This document shows, piece after piece, positions 20,455 to 28,116 of a stretch of DNA of 64,000 nt. Positions within the stretch are counted from its first letter, which is position 1; every line of letters starts with the position of its first letter. The position numbers and the translations under genes are program-made. The notes under the pieces are model-generated. The model was not told the origin of the DNA and did not search any database. It worked only from the letters and a program-made list of their open reading frames with translations. This DNA is from MGBC124762 sp048201935 (GTDB lineage: Bacteria; Bacillota; Clostridia; Oscillospirales; Oscillospiraceae), in assembly GCA_048201935.1 (NCBI GenBank), contig DBFBGR010000025.1, forward strand, positions 1 through 64,000, read 5' to 3'.

Positions 20455-20991
20455 TTAATAGTTGACCTTGCGCAGCTCAAAATAGGCCTGGGGATGGGCG
20501 CAGACGGGGCAGACCTGGGGGGCGGACTTGCCGGTGTGGATGTGGCCGCAGTTGCGGCAGATCCAGACGTACTCCCCGTCGGGCTTCTGGAACACCAGGT
20601 CCTCCTTCAGATTTTTCAGCAGGGCCAGGTAGCGCTCCTCGTGCTCCTTCTCGATAGCGGCCACGCCCTCGAACATGGCGGCCAGGCGGTCAAAGCCCTC
20701 GGCCCGGGCGGTCTCGGCCATCTCCTTGTACATGGCCGTCCACTCCTCGTTCTCCCCGGCGGCCGCGGCGGCCAGATTTTCGGCGGTGGAGCCAATGCCG
20801 CCCAGCTCCTTGAACCACAGCTTGGCGTGCTCCTTTTCGTTGTCGGCGGTCTCCTGGAAGATGGCGGCGATCTGCTCGTAGCCGTCCTTCTTGGCCCGGC
20901 TGGCAAAATAGGTGTACTTGTTCCGGGCCTGGCTCTCCCCGGCGAAGGCTTTCCAGAGATTGGCCTCGGTCTTGCTGCCCTTGAGTTCCAT
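20455..20991 (-). CDS. rbr: Rubrerythrin
   Basis: The 178-residue protein is a classic rubrerythrin: an N-terminal ferritin-like di-iron domain with repeated ExxH pairs (AGESQARNKY, ETADNEKEHAKLW, EGVAAIEKEHEERY) and a C-terminal rubredoxin domain with CRNCGHIH and CPVCAHP binding one iron. It reduces hydrogen peroxide with electrons from rubredoxin or NADH oxidoreductases in anaerobes. It is downstream of perR and the superoxide reductase gene on the same strand, so peroxide made by the reductase can be removed by this enzyme. A short CCCCGG/CCGGGG hairpin (21032-21047) lies between dfx and rbr and may trim or tune the message. Confidence 0.97.
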   Translation of the reverse strand: MELKGSKTEANLWKAFAGESQARNKYTYFASRAKKDGYEQIAAIFQETADNEKEHAKLWFKELGGIGSTAENLAAAAAGENEEWTAMYKEMAETARAEGFDRLAAMFEGVAAIEKEHEERYLALLKNLKEDLVFQKPDGEYVWICRNCGHIHTGKSAPQVCPVCAHPQAYFELRKVNY

Positions 20992-21055
20992 ATGTAACAG
21001 CTCCTTTTCTTCATAAATTAAACTATATGTACCCCGGCAGACCGGGGAAAGTGCC

Positions 21056-21424
21056 CTATTGGCCCATCCAGTAGTCGTGGAGGTCGCAGTAGGCGTAGGC
21101 GGTGACGGCCTCGGGCGTGGTCAGCGTTAGAGTGGGCTGGTCGCCGGGCCGGGGCAGGCGCACCACGGCGGTGTCGTCGGTGACGGCGGCGATGATCTGG
21201 ATGGAGTGGCTCTCCTCCATGGGGTGGAGGACCTCGCCCACCGACACGGTCACCGTCTCTCCCTCCCGAGTCAGGACGGGCACGTGCTTCTCCGCCGCGC
21301 CGTCAGAGGTGCCGGGGACCAGCTCCTCCATCTTCTGACCGCAGCAGAACAGCGGCACGCCCTTGTCCACCAACTTCCAGGCGATGTTGCCGCACACCTT
21401 ACAGCGATAGAGCTTGAATTCCAT
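21056..21424 (-). CDS. dfx: Desulfoferrodoxin (superoxide reductase)
   Basis: The 122-residue enzyme has both iron centres. The N-terminal desulforedoxin site uses CKVCG and CCG (Cys 8, 11, 27, 28). The catalytic centre II ligands are His in EKHVP, two His in LHPMEESHSI, and Cys plus His in CDLHDY. It reduces superoxide to peroxide without making oxygen. The start at 21424 follows AGGAGGT; the longer open frame reaching 21520 overlaps perR and lacks a better ribosome site. It lies 58 nt after perR in the same direction. Confidence 0.95.
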   Translation of the reverse strand: MEFKLYRCKVCGNIAWKLVDKGVPLFCCGQKMEELVPGTSDGAAEKHVPVLTREGETVTVSVGEVLHPMEESHSIQIIAAVTDDTAVVRLPRPGDQPTLTLTTPEAVTAYAYCDLHDYWMGQ

Positions 21425-21482
21425 CTGAAATACCTCCTGAAAATCAGACTTCTGGAGGTAGTATGGCCCGCTTTTCGGCCCT

Positions 21483-21863
21483 TTAATCTCCCTTGCCGGC
21501 GCAGGCGGCGCACAGGCCATAGAACACCGTGGCGTGGCGGTCCACCTTGCCGCAGACGGCGGCGGCTTGGTCTAAGCTCTCGTCGTAGGGCAGGTCCAGG
21601 TCCAGCACCCGGCCGCATTTTTCACAGCAGAAGTGGTGGTGCAGCGACACGTCGCCGTCAAAGCGCTCTACCGGGAAGGGCATGCGCCGCAGCTTGCCCT
21701 CGTCGGCCAAAAGATGGAGATTGCGGTACACTGTGCCCAGGCTCAAATTGGGGTGGTCGGGCTTCAGCGCGGCGTACACCATCTCGGCGGTGGGATGGGC
21801 CTTGGAGGCGTATACGGTATTGTATATGAGCTCGCGCTGCCGGGAATACCTTTGGGCGGCCAT
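21483..21863 (-). CDS. perR: Fur-family peroxide regulator, PerR type
   Basis: The 126-residue Fur-family repressor has a winged helix (about 1-80, with LSLGTVYRNLHLLADEG) and a dimerisation domain. The regulatory metal site FDGDVSLHHHF with a later Asp in LDLDL matches the PerR pattern rather than Fur, where that position is Glu. Structural zinc ligands are CEKC and CAAC. PerR senses peroxide by oxidation of its His ligands and derepresses detoxification genes. Its placement directly upstream of dfx and rbr supports that role. An extended -10 promoter lies at 21904-21932. Confidence 0.88.
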   Translation of the reverse strand: MAAQRYSRQRELIYNTVYASKAHPTAEMVYAALKPDHPNLSLGTVYRNLHLLADEGKLRRMPFPVERFDGDVSLHHHFCCEKCGRVLDLDLPYDESLDQAAAVCGKVDRHATVFYGLCAACAGKGD

Positions 21864-21903
21864 AGCGCACCTCCTTAACAGGAATTGTTCTTATTATGAA
21901 ACT

Positions 21904-21932
21904 AGAATAGCATAAAATCATAGAAAGCGCAA
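21904..21932 (-). promoter_or_regulatory. Promoter for perR-dfx-rbr
   Basis: On the minus strand TTGCGC (21927-21932), 17-bp spacer, TGC-TATTCT (21904-21909). The AT-rich stretch downstream (around 21888-21905) is where a PerR box would be expected, but it matches the 15-bp consensus only poorly. Confidence 0.6.
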
Positions 21933-22036
21933 GGGATTTTTTCTCCGATTTTTTCCGGGTCTATTTTGGCCCGATGGGCGAAACACTACTTTCAGCGAAA
22001 TGGCGTCAAGCCTTTCGTTGAGGGAGGAAACGAGAG

Positions 22037-22423
22037 ATGAAGAAGACTTGGATGACGATCTGTCTGGCCGCCCTTTTGGTCCTGCCTCTGGCGGGCTGCG
22101 GCGGCGACCGGACCGGCGGTGACGTGACCACGCCCAGTCCCAGCCCCAGCGCGGGCACGGGAGCGGACCACACCGTGCCCCCCAGCATGATGCCCGATCC
22201 CGACGACGGCTCGGACGACCTGGCCGGGGCTGACGGCGTGGTGGGCGGCGACATGGCCGGGGACAACGGAGCCGGGAACACCGGCAATGGTAACGCCCCT
22301 GGCCAGGCGGACAACAGCCCCCTGGAGGACTTGGGCGAGGGCGTTCGGGACACTCTGGACGACATGGGCGACGCGGCTCGTGACATGGGCCGCAGCGCCC
22401 GCAACGCCATCGAGGGACGCTAA
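22037..22423 (+). CDS. Small Gly/Asp-rich lipoprotein
   Basis: The 128-residue protein has a lipoprotein signal peptide with lipobox LAGC (Cys 20). The mature chain is low-complexity: Gly, Asp, Asn, Pro and Ser dominate residues 21-95, and a short helical C-terminal segment (GVRDTLDDMGDAARDMGRSARNAIEGR) is predicted at about 101-127. No family is recognised. GAGGGAGGAAAC precedes the ATG. It is a lone gene convergent with purA and shares a bidirectional terminator with it. Confidence 0.7.
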   Translation: MKKTWMTICLAALLVLPLAGCGGDRTGGDVTTPSPSPSAGTGADHTVPPSMMPDPDDGSDDLAGADGVVGGDMAGDNGAGNTGNGNAPGQADNSPLEDLGEGVRDTLDDMGDAARDMGRSARNAIEGR

Positions 22424-22430
22424 CGGCGAA

Positions 22431-22462
22431 AAAATGACCTGGCCTCGCGGCCAGGTCATTTT
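22431..22462. terminator. Bidirectional Rho-independent terminator
   Basis: A perfect 14-bp inverted repeat (22431-22444 and 22449-22462) with a TCGC loop lies between the convergent lipoprotein gene and purA; AAAA and TTTT tails allow use in both directions. Confidence 0.9.
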
Positions 22463-22472
22463 GTGTTTGTAT

Positions 22473-23756
22473 TTACTTGCGCATGGCGATCTCGTCGCGC
22501 TTGGGGCCGGTGGAGACGATGGTGATGGGCACGCCAATGTGGGCTTCCAGGAAGGCCACGTAGTCCTGGGCTTCCTTGGGGAGTTTGGCAAAGTCGGTCT
22601 CACCCCGCACGTCGCACTTCCAGCCTGGCAGGGTCTCGAAGACGGGCTTGGCCCGCTCCAGGACCGGGGGCGTGGGGAAAATGTCGGTGACCTTGCCGTC
22701 GATCTCGTAGCCCACGCACACGGGGATCTGGTCCAGATAGCCCAGCACGTCCAGGCAGGTCAGGGCCACCTGGGTGGCGCCCTGGACCATGCAGCCGTAC
22801 TTGGTGGCCACGCAGTCGAACCAGCCCACCCGGCGGGGCCGCCCGGTGGTGGCGCCGAACTCGCCCTTGTCGCCGCCCCGGCGGCGCAGCTCGTCGCCGG
22901 CCTCGCCGGTGACCTCGCTGACAAAGGGCTCGGTCTGGGAGCCCACGCAGGAGGAGTAGGCCTTGGTGACGGCGATCACGTCCTCAATAGACGTGGGCGG
23001 CACCGCCGCGCCTACGCAGCCGTAGCCCGCCAGAGTGTGGGAGGAGGTGGTCATGGGCACGATGCCTAGGTCCGGGTCCTTCATGGAGCCTAGCTGACCC
23101 TCCAGCAGGATGGTCTTACCCTGCTTCAGCGCGTCGTGGACAAAGCTTACCGCGTCGCCCACGTAGGGCCGGATGATCTCCCGCAGCTCCAAAAGCTCCG
23201 CCATCAGCGCGTCCAGCTCCAATTTGGGCTTGTGGTAGAGGTGCTCGAAGAGGACGTTTTTGATGTCCAACGCGTGGGCCAAACGCTCCCGCAGACGGGG
23301 CTCGTCAAAGAGGTCGCAGACCTGCACGCCGATCTTGGCGTACTTGTCGGAGTAGAAGGGCGCAATGCCGCTCTTGGTGGAGCCGAAGGCCTTGCCCGCC
23401 AGCCGTTCCTCCTCATAGCCGTCCTGGAGCACGTGGTAGGGCAGCAGCAGCTGGCACCGCTCCGAGACGATGAGGTTGGGTGCGGGCACGCCCTGGTCGG
23501 TGATGGACTGAAGCTCATTCACCAGCTTCTTCACGTCCAGCGCCACGCCGTTGCCGATGACGTTGGTCACGTGGGGATAGAAGGTGCCCGAGGGCAGGAT
23601 GTGCAGAGCGAAGCGGCCGTAATCGTTGATGATGGTATGTCCGGCGTTGGCCCCGCCCTGAAAGCGGATGACCACGTCCGACTGCCGGGCCAGGAGATCG
23701 GTGATCTTGCCCTTGCCCTCGTCGCCCCAGTTGGCGCCGACGATCGCTTTGACCAT
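22473..23756 (-). CDS. purA: Adenylosuccinate synthetase
   Basis: The 427-residue GTP-dependent enzyme forms adenylosuccinate from IMP and aspartate, the first step from IMP to AMP. Signatures are WGDEGKGKITDLLA at the N-terminus, GGANAGHTI with the catalytic His, and GATTGRPRRVGWFDC. ATG at 23756 follows GCGGAGGTA; the frame stays open upstream, but that region contains the promoter and is not conserved. Single-gene unit with its own promoter (23832-23860). Confidence 0.98.
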   Translation of the reverse strand: MVKAIVGANWGDEGKGKITDLLARQSDVVIRFQGGANAGHTIINDYGRFALHILPSGTFYPHVTNVIGNGVALDVKKLVNELQSITDQGVPAPNLIVSERCQLLLPYHVLQDGYEEERLAGKAFGSTKSGIAPFYSDKYAKIGVQVCDLFDEPRLRERLAHALDIKNVLFEHLYHKPKLELDALMAELLELREIIRPYVGDAVSFVHDALKQGKTILLEGQLGSMKDPDLGIVPMTTSSHTLAGYGCVGAAVPPTSIEDVIAVTKAYSSCVGSQTEPFVSEVTGEAGDELRRRGGDKGEFGATTGRPRRVGWFDCVATKYGCMVQGATQVALTCLDVLGYLDQIPVCVGYEIDGKVTDIFPTPPVLERAKPVFETLPGWKCDVRGETDFAKLPKEAQDYVAFLEAHIGVPITIVSTGPKRDEIAMRK

Positions 23757-23831
23757 GGTAGTACCTCCGCGCCCCTGGATTCGCAGCCCGTTGGGGTCTG
23801 CCTTTTCAAAGGCGCAAACACATACACCATA

Positions 23832-23860
23832 AGTATACTCGAAGCGAACAAAAAAGGCAA
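23832..23860 (-). promoter_or_regulatory. purA promoter
   Basis: On the minus strand TTGCCT (23855-23860), 17-bp spacer, TATACT (23832-23837). The leader is about 70 nt. It is divergent from the pheST promoter, about 50 bp away. Confidence 0.75.
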
Positions 23861-23912
23861 GTACAAGACTTTCGCTGTGTGGTGTTTCTTGTCCAAGCGG
23901 CGAAATAAAGTC

Positions 23913-23941
23913 TTGCATTTGCCACAAAAGTGTGGTATTAT
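23913..23941 (+). promoter_or_regulatory. pheST promoter
   Basis: TTGCAT (23913-23918), 17-bp spacer, TATTAT (23936-23941). Transcription from about 23948 makes a leader of some 270 nt that holds the T-box. Confidence 0.75.
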
Positions 23942-23959
23942 ACCCTCTGTTCAAACGCT

Positions 23960-24195
23960 GAGAACAGGAAAATAGCGCCCGATGCCTTACAAGAGAGGCT
24001 CCGTCATCGGCTGAAAGCGGAGCTTGGGGACAAGCGCTTGGTTCGCCTGGGAGCGGTCCGGCTGACAAGGCCGGGACGGGTGGCGCACGTTATGAGCCAA
24101 GAGTGTACGCCGCGTGAAAAGCGGGCGTAAATGTGGGTGGTACCGCGGAAGGAATGCCTTTCGTCCCTGTCTATGGGGATGGAGGGCTTTTTTGT
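23960..24195 (+). ncRNA. T-box leader controlling pheS-pheT
   Basis: The hallmark T-box GTGGGTGGTACCGCGG is at 24133-24148, just before a terminator (stem 24156-24167 with 24176-24187, several G-T pairs, then TTTTTT). The distal stem I is seen as AGGCTCCG...CGGAGCTT with the GGCTGAAAG bulge (about 23995-24025). The likely specifier codon is TTC (24042-24044), as expected for tRNA-Phe. Uncharged tRNA-Phe would pair with specifier and T-box, stabilise the antiterminator and let pheST be transcribed. The 5' boundary is approximate. Confidence 0.9.
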
Positions 24196-24221
24196 TTGCA
24201 TTTTTGTAAGGAGGAAGAAAA

Positions 24222-25253
24222 ATGGGTATCCGAGAAGACCTGGCCAGGGTCAAGGCCGAGGGCCTGGCGGCGCTGGAGAAGACGGCGGCAGGGGAGGAGT
24301 TAGAGGCCCTGCGGCTGAAGTACCTGGGCAAAAAGGGCGAGCTCACCGCCCTTTTGAAGCAGATGGGCGGCCTGAGCGCCGAAGAGCGGCCAGTGGTGGG
24401 GCAGATCGCCAACGACGTGCGCGAGGCCCTCACCGAGGCCATCGCCCGGCAGCAGGAGAAGCTGGAGTCCGCCGCGCTGGACACCAAGCTGGCGCTGGAG
24501 ACGGTGGACGTGACCATCCCCGGCAAGGCCCCTAAGACCGGCCACCGCCACCCCATGTATATCGCCCTGGACGAGATCAAGGACGTGTTCGTGGGCATGG
24601 GCTTTACCGTGCTGGACGGCCCGGAGATCGAGCTGGGCGAGCTGAACTTCGACCGGCTCAACGCCGAGCCCGGCCACCCCAGCCGGGACTGGTCGGACAC
24701 CTTCTATTTTGATGCCGACGAGCGGGTCATGCTTCGCTCCCAGACCTCGCCCATGCAGGTCCGGGCCATGGACTCCATGCCTCTGCCCATCCGCATCATC
24801 GCCCCGGGACGGGTCTACCGCAAGGACGAGGTGGACGCCACCCACTCGCCCATGTTCCACCAGGTGGAGGGCATGGTCATCGACAAGAACGTCACTATGG
24901 CCGACCTCAAGGGCACGCTGAACCTGCTGGCCGAGCAGCTCTTTGGCCAGGGCACCGTCACACGCTTTCGCCCCCACCACTTCCCCTTCACCGAGCCCAG
25001 CTGCGAGATGGACGTGCAGTGCCACAAGTGCGGCGGCGCGGGCTGCCCCACCTGTAAGGGCGAGGGCTGGATCGAGCTTTTGGGCGCGGGGATGATACAC
25101 CCCCGGGTGCTGGAGATGGCGGGCATCGACCCCAACGAGTGGTCCGGCTGGGCCTTCGGTATGGGGTTGGAGCGCACCGCCATGCGCCGCTTTAAGATCG
25201 ACGACCTGCGGCTCATTTTTGAAAACGATGTCCGATTCCTGGAGCAATTTTAA
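24222..25253 (+). CDS. pheS: Phenylalanyl-tRNA synthetase alpha subunit
   Basis: The catalytic alpha subunit is 343 residues: an N-terminal coiled-coil (about 1-85) that binds tRNA, then the class II catalytic core with motif 2 (PGRVYRKDEVDATHSPMFHQ) and motif 3 (GWAFGMGLERTAMRRF). The family's Cys-rich CHKCGGAGCPTCKGEGW loop is present. A strong AAGGAGGA precedes the ATG. pheT follows 18 nt later. Expression is under T-box control. Confidence 0.98.
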   Translation: MGIREDLARVKAEGLAALEKTAAGEELEALRLKYLGKKGELTALLKQMGGLSAEERPVVGQIANDVREALTEAIARQQEKLESAALDTKLALETVDVTIPGKAPKTGHRHPMYIALDEIKDVFVGMGFTVLDGPEIELGELNFDRLNAEPGHPSRDWSDTFYFDADERVMLRSQTSPMQVRAMDSMPLPIRIIAPGRVYRKDEVDATHSPMFHQVEGMVIDKNVTMADLKGTLNLLAEQLFGQGTVTRFRPHHFPFTEPSCEMDVQCHKCGGAGCPTCKGEGWIELLGAGMIHPRVLEMAGIDPNEWSGWAFGMGLERTAMRRFKIDDLRLIFENDVRFLEQF

Positions 25254-25271
25254 GAAAGGAGGCTGACTAAG

Positions 25272-27671
25272 ATGGATCTTTCCCGTAAATGGCTTGACGA
25301 GTTCACCCGCGTGTCCGCCTCCGACAAGGAGTTTGCCGAGGCTATGACCCTCTCGGGCTCCAAGGTGGAGACCACCTCCATCGAGGGCCAGGACATCAAG
25401 AACGTGGTGGTGGGCCAGGTGAAGACCCTGGAGCGCCATCCCGACAGCGACCATATGTGGATCTGCCAGGTGGAGGTGGGGCAGAAGAGCCCCATCCAGA
25501 TCGTCACCGGCGCCCAGAACCTCCACGAGGGGGACTTTGTCCCCGTGGCCCTGGACGATTCCTACCTTCCCGGCGATGTTCACATCACCGCCGGAACGCT
25601 CCGGGGCGTGGAGAGTAACGGCATGCTGTGCTCGCTCAAGGAGCTGGGCCTGACCGACCACGACTTCCCCTACGCCATCGAGGACGGCATCTTCGTGCTC
25701 AGCGCCGACCCTGAGCTCTCGGGCAAGCTCATCTGCGGTCAGGATGTGAAGACCGCCATCGCCTTTGACGACCACGTCGTGGAGTTCGAGATCACCCCCA
25801 ACCGGCCCGACTGTTTGAGCGTCATCGGCCTGGCCCGGGAGGCCGCCGCCACCTTCGACACGCCTCTGAAGCTCCATACCCCGGTGGTGAAGGGCGGGGC
25901 AGAGGGCAACCTGGCCGAGCTGCTGGATGTGGAGACCCCGGCGGCGGAGCTGGTGCCCCGGTACACCGCCCGGATGGTCCGCAACGTGAAGATTGCGCCC
26001 TCGCCCCTTTGGATGCGCCAGCGGCTGCGGGCCATGGGGGTGCGGCCCATCAACAACATTGTGGACATCACCAACTACGTCATGCTGGAGTACGGCCAGC
26101 CCATGCACGCCTTCGACTACCGCTATGTGCATGGCGGCAAGATCGTCGTCCGCACCGCCAGCGAGGGTGAGAAGCTCACCACCCTGGACGGCAAGGAGCA
26201 CACCCTTACCGCCAACCACCTGGTCATTGCCGACGAGACCCGGGCTGTGGGCCTGGCGGGCATCATGGGCGGGGAGAACTCCGAGATCGTGGACGACACC
26301 GTGGACGTGGTCTTCGAGTCCGCCTGCTTCGACGGCACCTGCATCCGTAAGGGCGCTTTGGCCCTGGGTATGCGAACCGAGGCCAGCGCCAAGTTCGAAA
26401 AGGGCCTGGACCCCATGAACACCCTGCCCGCCGTGGACCGGGCCTGCGAGCTCGTCGAGCTGCTGGGCGCGGGCCAGGTGGTGGACGGCGTCATCGACAT
26501 CCTCAACTTCGTCCCCCAACCCACAGTGCTGGAGCTGGAGCCGGACAAGATCAACGCCCTGCTGGGCACCGATGTGCCTGAAGCGGACATGGTGTCCATC
26601 CTTCAAAAGCTGGACTTCCAGGTGGAGGGCCGCGCTGTCACCGTGCCCTCTTGGCGTGGCGATGTGAAGCGCATGGCGGACCTTGCCGAGGAGGTGGCCC
26701 GGTTCTACGGCTACGACAACATCCCCACCACCCTCATGCGGGGCCAGACCACCGTGGGCGGCTATTCCCCCGAGGAGCAGTTGGAGCGCCGCCTGGGCCA
26801 GACCGCCCGGGCCATGGGCTTTGACGAGATCATCACCTATTCCTTCATCAGCCCCACCTATTACGATAAGATCCGCTGGCCCCAGGACGGACAGCGGCGC
26901 AAGTCCTTCAAGATCCTGAACCCCCTGGGCGAGGACACCTCCATCATGCGCACCACGCCTCTGCCCTCCATGCTGGAGATCCTGACCCGGAACCACAATT
27001 TCCGCAATCCCGACGTGAAGCTCTACGAGGTGGCCCGGACCTACCTCCCCGGCGGGGCCGACGGCCTGGCCCATGAGGCCAAGTACCTGACTCTGGGCGC
27101 GTACGGTGAGGGGATGGACTTCTTCGCCATCAAGGGCGCGGTGGAGACGGTGCTAAAGGACCTGCGCTGCGAGAACGTGAGCTTTGTGGCCGTCACGGAG
27201 AACCCCTCCTACCACCCTGGCCGCTGCGCCAGCGTGTGGGCCGGCGGCCAGGTCATCGGCGTGGTGGGGCAGATCCACCCGCTGGTGTGCAAGAACTACG
27301 GCGTGGACCAGGACCTCTACTGCGCCGAGCTGTCCCTGGCGGCGCTGATGGAGGCCAAGGGCCCGGGGGCTGTCTACACGCCGCTGCCCAAGTTCCCCTC
27401 GGTCACCCGGGACATCGCCGTGGTGTGCGACCAGGCCGTCACCGTGGGCCAACTGGAGGACTGCATCGCCCGTGGGGCCAAGGGCCTTTTGAAGGCCGTT
27501 GCCCTCTTTGACATCTACACCGGCAGCCCCATCCCCGAGGGCAAAAAGTCCGTGGCCTTCAACCTGACCCTCCGGGCCGACGACCGTAGCCTCACCAGCG
27601 AGGAGGCCGACGAGGACGTGAAGAGCATCCTGGCCGCTTTGGAGAGCGAGCTGGGCGCGGTGCTGCGTTAA
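25272..27671 (+). CDS. pheT: Phenylalanyl-tRNA synthetase beta subunit
   Basis: The 799-residue beta subunit forms the alpha2-beta2 enzyme with PheS. Visible domains in order are the EMAP/OB-type tRNA-binding domain (about 40-150), B3/B4 editing domain (about 210-385, with RPINNIVDITNYVM and GIMGGENSEI), B5 (about 400-475), the catalytic-like core, and a C-terminal ferredoxin-fold anticodon-binding domain (about 705-798, beginning FPSVTRDIAVV). AGGAGG precedes the ATG. Confidence 0.98.
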   Translation: MDLSRKWLDEFTRVSASDKEFAEAMTLSGSKVETTSIEGQDIKNVVVGQVKTLERHPDSDHMWICQVEVGQKSPIQIVTGAQNLHEGDFVPVALDDSYLPGDVHITAGTLRGVESNGMLCSLKELGLTDHDFPYAIEDGIFVLSADPELSGKLICGQDVKTAIAFDDHVVEFEITPNRPDCLSVIGLAREAAATFDTPLKLHTPVVKGGAEGNLAELLDVETPAAELVPRYTARMVRNVKIAPSPLWMRQRLRAMGVRPINNIVDITNYVMLEYGQPMHAFDYRYVHGGKIVVRTASEGEKLTTLDGKEHTLTANHLVIADETRAVGLAGIMGGENSEIVDDTVDVVFESACFDGTCIRKGALALGMRTEASAKFEKGLDPMNTLPAVDRACELVELLGAGQVVDGVIDILNFVPQPTVLELEPDKINALLGTDVPEADMVSILQKLDFQVEGRAVTVPSWRGDVKRMADLAEEVARFYGYDNIPTTLMRGQTTVGGYSPEEQLERRLGQTARAMGFDEIITYSFISPTYYDKIRWPQDGQRRKSFKILNPLGEDTSIMRTTPLPSMLEILTRNHNFRNPDVKLYEVARTYLPGGADGLAHEAKYLTLGAYGEGMDFFAIKGAVETVLKDLRCENVSFVAVTENPSYHPGRCASVWAGGQVIGVVGQIHPLVCKNYGVDQDLYCAELSLAALMEAKGPGAVYTPLPKFPSVTRDIAVVCDQAVTVGQLEDCIARGAKGLLKAVALFDIYTGSPIPEGKKSVAFNLTLRADDRSLTSEEADEDVKSILAALESELGAVLR

Positions 27672-27694
27672 CGGAAATTTTACTTTATCCGCTC

Positions 27695-27723
27695 TTTACA
27701 ACGGCGGGAAAATAGGTTACAAT
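27695..27723 (+). promoter_or_regulatory. ireB promoter
   Basis: TTTACA (27695-27700), 17-bp spacer, TACAAT (27718-27723), giving ireB its own short transcript. Confidence 0.7.
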
Positions 27724-27753
27724 AGGTAACAAGCCGAAAGGAGGTGTAGCCCG

Positions 27754-28008
27754 ATGAAGGAGAATCTGGACTTTACCCGTAAATTCACCATCAACCAAGA
27801 CCGTGGCGAGGAGATCCGCCAGATCCTCACCACCGTCTACGATGCCTTGCAGGAGAAGGGCTACAACCCCATCAACCAGATCGTGGGCTATATCCTCTCC
27901 GAGGACCCCACCTACGTGACCAACTACAAAAACGCCCGGGCCCTTATCCGCAAGCTGGACCGGGACGAGCTGCTGCAGGTACTGCTCAAGGCCTACCTGG
28001 CGGGTTAA
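27754..28008 (+). CDS. ireB: IreB-family regulatory phosphoprotein (UPF0297)
   Basis: The 84-residue protein belongs to the IreB/UPF0297 family (FTRKFTINQDRGEEIRQILT, YNPINQIVGYILSEDPTYVT, KLDRDELLQVLLKAYL). In Enterococcus IreB is a substrate of the PASTA kinase IreK and lowers cephalosporin resistance. In many Firmicutes the gene sits with alaS and ruvX; here it stands alone after pheT with its own promoter and terminator. The Thr residues near the N-terminus, where enterococcal IreB is phosphorylated, are conserved. AAAGGAGGTG precedes the ATG. Confidence 0.92.
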   Translation: MKENLDFTRKFTINQDRGEEIRQILTTVYDALQEKGYNPINQIVGYILSEDPTYVTNYKNARALIRKLDRDELLQVLLKAYLAG

Positions 28009-28015
28009 GCAGAAG

Positions 28016-28053
28016 AAAAACAGGGACGAGCGCAAGCTCGTCCTTGTTTTTTT
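28016..28053 (+). terminator. Rho-independent terminator of ireB
   Basis: A 10-bp stem (28022-28031 and 28036-28045) with a GCAA tetraloop, flanked by A and T runs. The T-run also supplies the -35 of the next promoter. Confidence 0.9.
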
Positions 28054-28072
28054 ATACAGAAACTGCTATAAT
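28044..28072 (+). promoter_or_regulatory. Promoter for lipoprotein-RR-HK operon
   Basis: TTGTTT (28044-28049), 17-bp spacer, TGC-TATAAT (28067-28072). The extended -10 is excellent; the -35 lies in the T-tract of the ireB terminator. Confidence 0.65.
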
Positions 28073-28116
28073 GAACATACTTTGGTCCGCAGCGCTGGAA
28101 AAGGAGGGGACAGGAC

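Noticed and set aside
21870..21932. PerR box upstream of perR
   Set aside because: The AT-rich bases match the TTATAAT-N-ATTATAA consensus too poorly on either strand to be listed as a site.
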